Assembly (NCBI GenBank): GCA_043228905.1
Contig: JBHGNT010000017.1
Location: forward strand, 18,228,001-18,292,000
Length of the DNA stretch: 64,000 bases
Direction: 5' to 3'
Source of the DNA: Azolla caroliniana
Taxonomy: Eukaryota > Polypodiophyta
Of this stretch, positions 32,855-44,400 are shown one piece after another. Both the position numbers and the translations under genes were made by a program. Under the pieces are notes generated by a model that saw only the letters and a list, made by a program, of their open reading frames with translations, did not search any database and was not told the origin of the DNA. Numbering within the stretch: the first letter of the stretch is position 1; every line of letters begins with the position of its first letter.

Positions 32855-34759
32855 TCATCTGACCAAGAAATAGACAAGAAGAAACACGCCGACAAAGATA
32901 GCAATCATCATCAACAAGCTTTTTCCTGATTTTGCTTCGAACACCTGTCAAATTACCAAATATCCAAGTGGAGCATAATGCTATCTTGGGCTTATAGTAA
33001 TGTCTTCAAACATCAAACCAGTGACAGCAAAACAACAGCATAACATAACAAGAAACATTCAACTAGTCATAGATACAAGCAAAGTCGATAAACACGCGTG
33101 ATACTCCAGCCCTTTGGATTCAAAGAAAACTTTAGATATTGTTCTAAAAGCAAAAACATAAAAGAGTAAAGATATTGTGATATGAGGGAGGGATAACGTA
33201 TGCGTGTTTTTTATTTGTATATGTCTTTTATTTTTTATGGCGGATACCCATCTTTTATTGAATAGATTGTCATGAGCTATCCTTGAACAATTACGAAAGA
33301 AGGGATTCAAAGAGTTAATGCATGCTGATAATATGCTTTGGAAGTATGAAAAGAGAGCCCAAGCATAGTTCCTTTAGCAAGAAAATTAGATATGAAAATA
33401 TACAACAGCTCATTCCTATGCATCCCACAGTGTTGACAAACTTATAGCCAGAAACAAAGTAGGGACACCAAAATTATACATTCTTTACTTGAAAAACTCA
33501 AAAAGATGCATCGACTTGTGTGTATGAAAACCATTGAAAAGAGAAGAAAAACCACAGTTGTAAACAGAACAAGATGCAAAAATAATTGTACACAATTAAT
33601 TGCTTGAAACTCAAAAAAAAACAATTTGTATTTTTTTTGTGTGTGTGAACACCTCCACATTATTATTGATTTTCAGGACTCGTGTGTATTTGAGATAACA
33701 TTAACGGCAGTGCTTACTTTCTTAAATCTCTCTGTTGTTGTTGAGAGAAGACCCCTCGATGTATCCATCTGATTTCCCTATTAATACATAAAGCAAAATC
33801 ATATCAGGAAACTGAGAAAAAAAATATTACAAACCATTTGTTTGCTAGACTACAACCATACCATAGAGTCCAGGAGTCGATTCTGAGAATTCACTTCTTC
33901 ATTTATATCAGTCGTCAACTGAAAATGAAGTAGAAAGCCACATTATTCCTATGGTAATCGTCTTTTCCATTATTCATATATCGAAAGGAATAATCATCCA
34001 AAGAGTAAAAGACATAATCATCCACATGATATAAGGAACAATCTTTCACATTATTCAAATGACAGAATGCATGACCTTTCCCAAAGGCATGATTGTTCAG
34101 ATAATCATTCACATTAACCACAAAATGAGGGTGTTCTTTCACATTAATCAAGTAATGAAATGGAGATCTTTCACCTTTATCATTGCATTATGAAGGGATG
34201 AACTTTTGCATTAATCACATTGTGAAGGCAAGTTCATTCACATAATTCATATGATTAGAAGGCATGATCTCAAATTACGAATATGTGATCTTTTATATAG
34301 CTCATATCATATAGTTCACACCATCAAACGCATGATCGATCTGATCATCAAATGCATGACCTTTTATATAACTCACACAAGAAGACCATGATCTTCACAA
34401 CATTCACACAACAAAGGCAAGATCTTTCTGAGAACAGAGACAAAAACTAGAATCGCAAGGATGGAATCTTACTTTCTTGAGAATGCCCACTTTATCTTTC
34501 AATCCATCAAGTGATCTATCGTTATCTTGCTCAGAGATCTCTAAACTCGAATGCGCAGAATAAGAGGATGATGCACGATTCACACCTTCTTCAAGACCTT
34601 CAAAGAGTGAAGATCTGACACCGCGATAATCTCTGAAAACGCCCACCAAAAAATCTCTTTTCTCCTTTCTTTCCAAAGATTTCTCGATTTCAGGTATTCA
34701 AGGGAAGATCGAATCGGGAAAGGAAGGAGAAGGGCATGAACTTACCTCCGCGCGTTCAT
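32855..34759 (-). CDS. BET1-like Qc-SNARE
   Basis: Tail-anchored SNARE of the plant BET11/BET12 (BS14) group, expected in ER-Golgi vesicle fusion. Five exons: 34759-34746, 34632-34473, 33918-33862, 33777-33718, 32944-32855; total 381 nt, 126 aa. The first coding exon is only 14 nt (MNAR plus two bases). Sequence features: RSSLFEGLEEGVNRASSSYS, then the SNARE helix from EQDNDRSLDGLKDKVGILKK (39-58) through LTTDINEEVNSQNRLLDSM and GNQMDTSRGLL. Gln80 is at the zero layer by alignment with BET1 (DSQFD). The C-terminal membrane segment is SLLMMIAIFVGVFLLVYFLV (106-125), ending in Arg. Length is close to the Arabidopsis proteins. No cue separates BET11 from BET12. Confidence 0.92.
33925..34430. repeat. 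Degenerate repeats in BET1-like intron 2
   Basis: The intron contains irregular repeats of CATGA(T/C)CTTT..CATTA/ATTCACA(C/T) type, spaced about 25-45 bp. There is no coding signal. Confidence 0.45.
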
Positions 34760-36250
34760 TTGTTCTGATGAAGAGATGCAGGATCAAAGTTTCATGAAAA
34801 GCCAAAGCTGCTGCCGCTGCTACTCTTCCTTCTCCTTCTTCTTCTTCTTCTTCTGTATATGTCTAGACTCTAGAGTTTAAAGAGAGAATTCTTCTTTATT
34901 TCACTAAATGCCCCTGAGTTTTCTCTATTTCCTCGGACTTACCCTTGGGAGGACATATTCAATGGAAGGACTTTCAATGAAATATGTGGGGAATTAAAGA
35001 TCAAAATCGAGGAAGTCTCGAGACCACGACAAGTGAAGCTTACCTATGTATGTATGTATGTATGTATGTATGTATGTATGTATGTATGTATGTATATGTA
35101 TGCATATATTGTATGTATATTTCCGGAATGTTTTGAAAAGTGAAGGTAAGCTTCACTTGAGCTAACCTCATTAAGACCAGAGAGATGACTAATGGGAAAT
35201 TTCCATACAATGAGCGACTTTTAAGACAATCTCCCGAAGAAAATGCGGCTTTTTGGTAAGGCTCCAATAACAAAAGGATGGTCAATAACATGTAAAAGAG
35301 AAGCGTCTTTCAAATGCCTCATTTTCTCGAATTGCACAAAAGTAGTTTCTAAATCCAATGCAAGACGTATGTCTTAACCTCCTCCCATGTGGTCACAAAA
35401 GGCCATCCTTGACTCACTCATCTTTATCATTCTTTTTCCTCTTGGGTTTAATCGATTATCTATATAGAACAAGCCTTGTTTCTCCTTTGGTGTAAGTACT
35501 TAGGTCCTATGGGTCAATATTGGCCTCTCTATGGACGCTAAAACATATCTATCTCTCTCTCTATACAATGGCATGTTGGCTTAAATTAAGCTACATACCA
35601 TTATTATAGGGTTGTAGATCAGAATACATTATTTGAACAATTAAGAAATGCCTGATGTAAGAGATTATTACGAGGAAGACAAGTATCTATGCAAATAACA
35701 CAACTTATTTTCACATTTCCACACTTGAAGCAGGTTTGTATAAGTTTCTTCACATTGACCGTGATGGGAGTTCATGATCAACTCAGTAAATAATGTTTTC
35801 TTTTGACCAGGTTGTATGTAGATAATGGGAACAAAAATATGTTCAATTTATACTTCAGGGATCATGATTTTCACTACCGAATTTGAAGGTTTTGAGTTGT
35901 AAAAGATGGCATCCACATTGATTTGGGATGAATCCCTACACTTGTAATTTTTCCTATTTACTCATATAATCATATCATTAAGCCATGAAACTTTCATCAT
36001 TGTGCCGCAGCCAAATATAGAGATGTTATCCAACAAGCAACTTATTTGTGATTTGTCAGCTTGTAATAACATACAATAATCTCAAATATGATTTCACCCA
36101 CACACCATGAAAGGGCACAAGTAAATGATTTTGATCACATCTCTATCTCAGGTTAGAGTAAAAAAAAAGGCTTGCATAAATTATAATGCCAAATGCTCAA
36201 CGAAAAATCTTCAAGAGAGCCCCATTTGTATGTTGGTCTTAAATCCTCTT
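34760..36250. other. BET1-like promoter side and CBL 3' flank
   Basis: A (CTT)n/(TCT)n run at 34821-34853 lies in the BET1 leader. 35030-35159 holds an inverted repeat around a TATG microsatellite. The remainder (35300-36250) is AT-rich and without recognisable genes. Confidence 0.5.
35030..35159. repeat. 16-bp inverted repeat flanking a (TATG)n microsatellite
   Basis: Left arm CAAGTGAAGCTTACCT (35030-35045) and right arm AGGTAAGCTTCACTTG (35144-35159) are perfect inverted copies. Between them are about 12 TATG units. It could be a tiny foldback/MITE remnant; target duplications are not evident. Confidence 0.8.
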
Positions 36251-39200
36251 TCATTGCTCCGGTGCTGTAGATAAAGCTTGATCTAGATCTGAGATCAGGT
36301 CATCTACATCTTCAATGCCGACCTGGTAAATAAAAATATTTCAAATCTAATAATATAAACTTTTTTTCTTTTTCTATATCTAGAATCTGGAACAATTCGC
36401 TCACCGATAGACGAATCAAATCTTCAGTTAAACCCCGAGCCTCTCTCACACTAGCTGGAATGCTAGCATGAGACATAAAGCATGGTAGGCTTATCAAAGA
36501 TTTCACACTGCCTGAAATTGCCAATTTATACAAGTTACAAAAAATATGATTCGGTCACATGTTGCAAAAAATAGATAAAGATTGATACAATGGTTATAGA
36601 AAAACGAAAAGATAAACAGACTGGATAAGGCTTAGATAATGAATACCAAAGCTTACAGTTATACTGAAAAGCTTTGTGCTCTCAACAATATGCTTAGACA
36701 CTGCCAAGGACCCAGTTGTAAAGCTTAATACAGAACCTGCTCCCTTAGCCTGTGAAAGAAGGGCTAGTAAGAAACAGAACCAACCCAACCCCCTCCACAA
36801 AAAAAACAATCTAAGAACCAATCTGTTTTCTTAGCCACTATCCATATGTAGGACATACCAAGTTATTGTTGTTAATTATCTCTATTGCCTTGTTACCCTT
36901 TTGGAGATACAATATTTCTTTAAAAAAAATTAACTAATCTATCGTTGTTAGTTATCTCTAATGCCATTATGACTTCAAAGAATCTGTAGTAGCTATTACC
37001 TGTGAGAAATGAATATCCCTTCCAGGATGGCCTAGCAATCCCGCATAATTGACATTATTCACCCGAGGATGAGAAGAAAGAAATTCCGCAACTTTTTGGG
37101 CATTACTCTGATGTAAAACAATATTCTTAGGCTTCATTTCTACTCATCTATTATTCATACATTGTATACAGTGTCAAAAAACTTCTGTTATTTAACTTCA
37201 AAGTATTTGGAAAGTAAAACAAGTCTCAAGAAATATTTTTACTTGCTGCTTTTCAACACGAAGTGCCATTGTCTTTATTCCTCGCAAACAAAGCCAACAG
37301 TCGAAAGGTGCCAAGCCAGTCCCTTCTGCATTTTGTAGAAAATAAACCTCTTTGGCCAAACTGTAAAATGTACATAATAACAGCAGATGGAAAAATGATG
37401 ACTGACTTAATGAGTCATTTGCACTCAATAAAAACTTGGATAAGAAAAAAAGCGAAAACAGTAAAAAGAACACAAAAACACCTCTATCTTTTGGAATATT
37501 TATCAGAATACTCTAGGCTTCCAGAAATTACTAGAGCATCCCTCTGCATGTGTAACAGATGGATATTCTGGTCATTTCCAAAAACTTACAAATATTATAG
37601 TAACAATCCAAACACTTTAGGGGTATTTTGGTGTATTCCCCAAGAAGAAACGGCACCTGAAATCTCACCTCTCACCTTTGACTGCAAGAACTCCTGCCAT
37701 CAGATCACTATGGCCTGAGATAAATTTTGTGGCCGAATGCATGACAATATCTAAGAACAGAAATAAGGGTGTTTTTCTGATGTCAGAAAGCATAAAAAGA
37801 CATCCATTGTCAACCTAATAAAAACAATGTTATACCCGCTCCAAGATGCAGAGGTTGGGAAAGCACAGGAGACATAATGCTATTATCCACCAATACTAAT
37901 GCATTATGTTTATGAGCAATTTTTGCTATCTCCTGCAGAAATAAGAAGAGATATCATTACGTAGTTGTAAAATCTTATGTGCGGAAGCTTGTAAACAACA
38001 GACACAGCCGAACAACAGAAGACAGACAGTTAGGAATACACTTGGAGTAGGTACACAGTGAGAGAGAGAGAGAAGACTGAGTTAGCAGAGAAAAAAACTT
38101 CTATTCAAAATGCTCAGTGCTCAGTACATAGAAATGTGCTCGTAGAGCACTTTATATACAAACCCCTGCCAATGGGCTGACATAAGTACTGACAAGTACT
38201 TTAATGCTCACTTATGGGCATCTGACACTAATTACCTATAATATTCCTATTACTAAAATAGGAATGTAGGCCCTAACGGCCTGTCGGCTCCCAGCCTACT
38301 CAGTCCATGTTGAGCTTGTCACTCAACAATAGTTTTATCATAAAAAGAAGAGTGCTTATTAGAGCTTTTCCTAGAACACATTGGAATGAGGACGCTTCGT
38401 TTACGAAATGAAGTATTGTACAGATTGAGTAAATCGTGCATCTGGTGAGAACATAAATATGAGCACATATAGAAGAGCATATACATATCCAGTTAGCAAT
38501 TTGTCCCATGATTTATATGCCAAACATATGGCAATTACATTGAAATATGAAAACACATTTTATCATACAAGCATCCAAGCATTTGTTCAAATATAATGAA
38601 AATACAAAGACAAAGGAAGCAGAGAATTCATGACCAACAATATGGGTGTACCTCCCAAGGATTTTATGATTCATGTACCTTGATCTATGATCCGATTAAT
38701 GTTAATGCGTATTATGTTCAAGAACGAGTTATATATAGATTTTTTATGACTTACTTTAATGTCAGATATCATTTGGCGTGGGTTGGTAGGACTCTCAAGC
38801 CAAACTATTTTTGTTTTAGGACCAATTGCAGATTCAATTTCTTGAAGACTCGTGGTATCCACTCGTCTACAATGAAAAACATATGTTAATTACGAGAATA
38901 TCATTGCAGATAAATAATAGAACTAAATTTCTTGAAATGGAATGAATCAAGCTTTACAAACAAGACTTAGAGGTAATCACAATGTTCAGATCATAGTACG
39001 TAAAATTCGTGTTCGTCTAGCATAACATTCGTTTTCCTACGTAGGAAAACGAATGTGAATGTTATTCAAACATTCTTGTGTTTTTTTTTGTTTTTTTCCC
39101 ATTTTTTTAATGTTTTTTTTTGTTTTTTCCATTTTTTAGGCTTATTTACCTCATAATAAATAGTTAATCCAAAAGCATGGTATTTATCATTCTTTGAGGG

Positions 39201-41949
39201 TGTTTTTCTTACGCGAATGCGAATGTATGTATGGTACATATAGTTCATAGTATGGTTCAGATCTTCATTTTGAAATTAGTAAAAAAACCAAGCAAACATC
39301 TGTCATCCATTGAGGCTGGTCCATTGACATTGCACAAATGTCAGAAAAGGTTGGAAATAGCAAACAGATTTCTGATGGTTTGCTAACAGGTTTGCAGTGA
39401 GTTGGAAACTGGATTACCAACTACTGGTTTGAGGTGCAATCAAATACATTGTCATGTCGTTGTTCTGTTGCATGAAACATTTCCATATAGGACATGCCAG
39501 CACAAAAACACTTTAACAAACATCCCTCCTAAAAACTACAAAACAGTGGAGTAGAATGAGCTTTTATGTTAAAAACTAAATAAATTTATAAACAAATACA
39601 TGGATTTAAAGACCCCGTTAAATAAAGAAAAAAACTTCATCTACATCCATAAAGGTAGATAATAGAGATTCTAACTCTGTAGACCAATACTTTGATCTGT
39701 TACTCGGCCAAACAAAGAAATTGAATGCCTGTTTGGATGTACGCAAGAGAGTACTATGGCAGAAGCAACACATAAGGCAGAATAGGTAACCAACAGAGGC
39801 AATGAAGTATGGGTTGAAGGAAACACACAATGAAGTGATGTAACACTTGCACAAGGAAGACCAAGTAACAGAACAAGCTAAAGAAATTTGGCATAAGGTT
39901 CTACAATAACATTGAGGACAGAAGAAGTGATCGGCAGGGAAATAATACAGAGTTCAACTATGAAATTCCTTCTCATTCATAGGTAAATTGTAGTTCCAGG
40001 CAGAAAACAGAGTGATAGTAATTCTTGATTAAAATTAGATGGAGGGCATGCCATAGAGCCATCAATGGTACATGTAGTACTGGCACAGTAGATAAAAAGA
40101 CAACGAGATTTCTAGAGCATCAAGCTGATGCATGCAGATTACAGGCATAGGACATACTTACTTCACAACTAGACCTGCTCTAGTTGTAACTTGAGAGAGC
40201 AGCCTGTCAGAGCCTCCATAAATGTCATCGCCTACCATTATTTCCTCTCCTGCACACTTTTCTTGTAAGTAATAGTAAGCCATATATATATCCTCATCCT
40301 CAAAGGTTGAGTAACCTTTACCTGAAATTGCAAGATGAGTGACTGTGGTAAGGGCAGCCATGCCACTATTGAAACAGAAAGCTCTGTCAGCACCTTCTAC
40401 CTTTGCTAGTAACCTGTTCAACCATCCTTTTAATTGTGAGAGGTTGAATAAAAAAACCAACAAAAATAAAGAATGCTCACGTTTCAAGTGCATTTCGGGT
40501 TGGATTCCCACTTCTTGTGTAATCATAAACTCCACAATCAGTTGCTGAGGGCTGAATCAGGAGAAATTCAAAAAGGTTAATCAATTTTTGGCACATTTTC
40601 GATCAAACATTTTATCAAATAAAATTAACTTTCAGGAGAATTCAAGCATGCCATTACCTGCTTGAAGGTTGAAGTTTGATAAAGAGGAGTACTGAGAGCC
40701 CCATAAGGGTCAAACGTGTTTGAGAAATTTAATATGAGAGTGGATACACCCATGTCTTGAGATACTAATATCAATGACAGGCATAAACATATCCATCAGG
40801 CATCAATATCCCAGGTTTATTACATTATTGAAAGCGAAAAATATGTCCATGTCTGTAAAGAGAAAAAAGGCAAGATAATATATTGAGTGAGTATAAACAT
40901 CATCTATAAAAAAGAAGGTCTGAGAGGTAAAACCCTAGATCTTGCCTACCAATCAGTTACATTAAGGGTTACAAAATGTTCCAACTTCCTACTTCATATG
41001 ACTTTACAGTAAGGATTTATTTATGCATTCATTGTTTCTGGCCTTAAGAATTGTTTGCAATGTTGAGATCCGCTTGACAATCTGAAATGTTCCAATCGAT
41101 ATACTCATGTACATCTATAAATTCACAACTAAGAGGCAGGGAAACACGTTGTGCTATGCACATAATATACAAAAAGTGGTTCTGTTTTAACATATTCTAA
41201 ACATTTTGATAAATGGAAATGTCAAATGGGATTTGTTTCTAGCTTCTGAAACTGAAAACAAGATGTGAGACATTATTTTAGTATATGTAAAATATAAGAA
41301 CATAAATCTATTAAATGTAGTGGGCCTCGATCCGAGCTTCAAAGAATGAAAACCCGGCAACATAAATCTATCAAATGTAGTAGGCCTCGATTTGAACTTC
41401 GAAGAATAACAAATACCCAGCACATGTAAATAAAATCTATAAAAATAAAATATTCCCAAAAAACTTCTGAAACAAGGTGTGAGAACGTTCTTTTGAAGTG
41501 TTTTAAGAAATTTGCATAAACCTATCAAAAATGTAGTAGTGGTGATTGCTTATATATTGAAAATTTCAATTATACCTGGTACATCTTCATCGTACAATGC
41601 ACGGGGGATTATCGGTCGCGGAACCGCCGCCACTTTTCTGCTTGACCCACCGAACGCCGTTCTCCTCCGTATCAGAAAACTGTGCGTAAGGAAGCAGACA
41701 ACAATTTCTTGTGCATTCAGGAAAAGAAGGGGAAAAGAGAGAGAGAGAGAGAGAGAGAAAGCTCAGAAGCACTACAAGAAAGAAGGACGAATGCAATCTA
41801 ATAATGGCTACTATTTTCGACAAAAACTATGCAATTATATACCAGGATTGTTGAGCTTGGTGGCGGCGGCGGTGGTGGTGGTGGTGGTGGTGATGAAGAA
41901 AGGCTTCTGATGATCTGCGAGTGGGGAAAGTGATTTGAAGGTGAGCCAT
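36251..41949 (-). CDS. CBL: Cystathionine beta-lyase, plastid type
   Basis: PLP enzyme splitting cystathionine to homocysteine in plastid methionine synthesis. Fourteen exons: 41949-41843, 41679-41576, 40764-40658, 40551-40481, 40413-40322, 40249-40162, 38866-38755, 37932-37836, 37750-37669, 37360-37243, 37107-37000, 36749-36647, 36511-36405, 36322-36251; 1368 nt, 455 aa (Arabidopsis CBL is about 464). The N-terminus ([14 protein letters not shown], eight His, three Arg, then [17 protein letters not shown]) is basic, Ser/Arg-rich and acid-poor, as in a transit peptide. Core: [15 protein letters not shown] (115-129), [76 protein letters not shown] with PLP Lys268, [50 protein letters not shown]. 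The start is set by the only ATG whose phase joins exon 2. Exons 1-2 are less certain than 3-14. Confidence 0.93.
37978..38328. mobile_element. LTR-like insertion in CBL intron 7
   Basis: TGTGCGGAAGC...GTCACTCAACA, about 350 bp, with GAGAGAGAGAGA, TTTATATACA and AGGCCCTAACGGCC features. It is related to the LTR remnant at 23412-23820. The direct flanks do not form a clear target duplication, so the ends are approximate. It lies between exons 7 and 8 and does not touch splice sites. Confidence 0.5.
39025..39056. repeat. Perfect 32-bp palindrome in CBL intron 6
   Basis: Arms ACATTCGTTTTCCTAC and GTAGGAAAACGAATGT are exactly complementary with no spacer (centre TAC/GTA). It is followed by poly-T/TG-rich sequence. 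It may be a foldback element core or an extruding hairpin; no function can be assigned. Confidence 0.9.
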
Positions 41950-42006
41950 GCCCGCCCGAGCGCCAAGCTTCTTCTTTTTCTTCTTCTTCTTCTTCTTCTT
42001 CTTCTG

Positions 42007-42391
42007 TTGGGCGGGTGATTCTTCTGCAGCATCAGAAAAAAAATGTTCATAACCAATTCGCCCACCAGACTTTTGGAAATTACAGAAGATACCCCTCTCC
42101 TCCTCCTCCTCCTCCTCCTCCGATCATCTATGTATATGTCTACACATAATATTCATAATGTTTGGCATATGTATAGTATTTCAACGCATTCATCGGGTTT
42201 CCTCTCTTGGGTGGGTGATTCTTCGGCAGCATCAGAAAAAAAATGTTCATAACCAGTTCGCCCACCAGACTTTTGGAAATTACAAAAGATACCCCTCTCC
42301 TCCTCCTCCTCCTCCTCCTCCTCGGATCATCTACACATCATATTCATATTCATAATGTTTGGCATATGTATAGTATTTCAACGCATTCATC
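42007..42391. repeat. Tandem duplication (about 200 bp) upstream of CBL
   Basis: Copy 1 (42007-42194) and copy 2 (42207-42391) share TTGGG.GGGTGATTCTTC.GCAGC, AAAAAATGTTCATAACCA, TTCGCCCACCAGACTTTTGG, a (CTC)n run and CATATGTATAGTATTTCAAC. The offset is about 197-200 bp. It lies 60-440 bp upstream of the CBL ATG, so it probably duplicates leader/promoter sequence. Copies differ at several bases and in (CTC)n and (CAT)n length. Confidence 0.88.
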
Positions 42392-43665
42392 AAGTATCGC
42401 AACATCTTACAGATACAGTTATAACAATACCTCTTGGCTCTCTATCATCACCAAATGGAATGCATACATGGTAGCCATGCATAAATATGGACATAGTGTT
42501 AACCATTGCATACCACAACGAATGATGTACTACAAAGAGAAGGAGCCATACATTGTAAATCATTCACATTTAATACTAGGTTAGAAGAAAAACTAGGGAG
42601 CCATATGTTGTAAATCATTAGAAGACAAACATTAAAAAAAAGGTATGGCTTAAATGGTTAGACCTGTCCATTGGTAATAATAGGCCCAAAGGTTTCAAAA
42701 CCAAGTAAATACGACATAGGGAAAAAGATGAGCCATTATACATAAGTGGCGTAAGGACGTGTGTAGTAAATGATAAAATGTTGATACATGTTTTGTAGAA
42801 ACCGAGAGCCTCCACAAGGATAAAGACAAGATGAAGCTCGAAGGGCAATGCAATAGTGCATGTAAAAAGAGAGATTTTTTTTTTTAGATCCTAAAATCTA
42901 TATAACATGCAAAAGAACTCGTTGTCATGTTTGATGTTTTGAGGATTCAAGCGCCCAAGCTTTGGACAAGTTTTGGTTTAGCTTGGGGTAGCAAATCATG
43001 GCGGCATGTGGGAGGCCTATATGGCAACAATGACATTGTCGGCGAACATAGAGTCACCATGCTGAATCAAGGAAATTCCCTTGAAAAGTTATTGCGTTGG
43101 ATCAAAATATTTTCTATCTAGAAGATGAATGAATAATGTGGGAGAGAGACCACTGGTATTACAAAGATTCTTGGGAGCATGTGCATTCTAACATATATGG
43201 ATACTTCGCTACCCCCGCATTATGGATCCATTATATCGTTTACTAAGGAAAAGGACAAAGGTTCGATTGGATGAAAGAGCATAGTCAAGCTAGTAAGCTA
43301 AATTTGAAAGGGTACTAGACGATGTGTTAATACTGAAGAAGTTGAGTTATGATTATTGAACACCGACTGTGATTAATCTAGCCTAGTTGAATGTAATAAA
43401 ATTTGTTGAAAATTCGGGATGGGGGGGGGGGGGGGGGGGGTATGACATCCAACACAAATTTGTAGCCAATGTTGTAAGCAAACAACAAAGAGGCTACCCA
43501 CAAATAAAAAGGAAGTTACAAGGAATCATTTGAACGACCAGAACCAATCAAGACTAACTAATAGGAGTTGGAGTGATTGTCAACGTGTATTATCTCTCGA
43601 TTGTCAACATGATAATGAACCCATGTTATATGAGATGTGTCAATGCTATTGTGGGAGCTTATGTA
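42392..43665. other. Intergenic, no gene
   Basis: AT-rich. An open frame 42927-43121 (MFDVLRIQAPKLW...) has no family match that I recognise. A run of 20 G lies at 43421-43440. The segment may be upstream decayed Gypsy sequence. Confidence 0.4.
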
Positions 43666-44400
43666 AAATCATGAACTTGGACATTAAACATGTATAAGGT
43701 CATGATAATGATGTTGTGAATGTGTTGTCAAGGATGAGGTATGAAAGGGAAATGACTTATGGTCTAGCGAAGACCATGTCAACGAAGGCTTCTTTACTAC
43801 TAATTTCATTGGAGAACCCAAATATCAAGTTAGATGATGATCTTCAAAAGACTACTACAACTTACAATATGCAAAAGAGGGAAGATGGAAACCTATGTCA
43901 AGGAAGATAAAAAGAAGAATACAAAGTTTTTTAAAACAAGGGATACTTGTGGAGACAATTGAAGAATCCCAATGAATCTTCTGTGTGAGTTTGTGGGCCT
44001 TGTAGAACAATATAGTCATGGATTATGGAAAAATAACATGAGACAAAATGGGCTAATCATGTGCAAAATTGGGCTACTTTCACCAAGGTTAAAGAATAAG
44101 TATTAGTGGGTTGACATGTGCAAAGACGTGGCTCAATGTGTCGAGAGTTGTGACAAATGTCAATTATACTCTTAAATACAACAATGAGATGAACTACATT
44201 TCACATTCATCAATGGATGATTCAAGTGGATGATCAATCTCATTGCAATGCGAACCGGATCAAGAAAATACATGGTGTTGACGAGAGAATAACTTGTGAA
44301 TAAAGTCAAAGGAAGAGCTCTAGAAAAGAATAAAGTTTACCAATTTCTACTTGAGTATGTTGTTGAAGGTATGATTATGCCTATCAAATTTTCAACTTGG
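43666..44400 (+). pseudogene. Ty3/Gypsy polyprotein relic (RNase H end to integrase)
   Basis: About 43690-43760 reads DNDVVNVLSRMRYERE, like the RNase H-end block (K.NVVADALSR). About 44090-44170 reads W.DMCKDVAQCVESCDKCQ, the integrase HHCC zinc site. About 44260-44370 reads KYMVLTRE, then VNKVKGRALEKNKVYQFLLE, like the integrase core (VLAREDLTNQVEGRAL). Many stops and frame shifts, and no LTRs were found. It is an old relic. Confidence 0.6.

Noticed and set aside
40413-40440. Apparent frameshift in CBL when the acceptor AATTAAAAG is used
   Set aside because: Using the next acceptor, GAACAG, gives [15 protein letters not shown] in phase, matching the family; no frameshift is needed.
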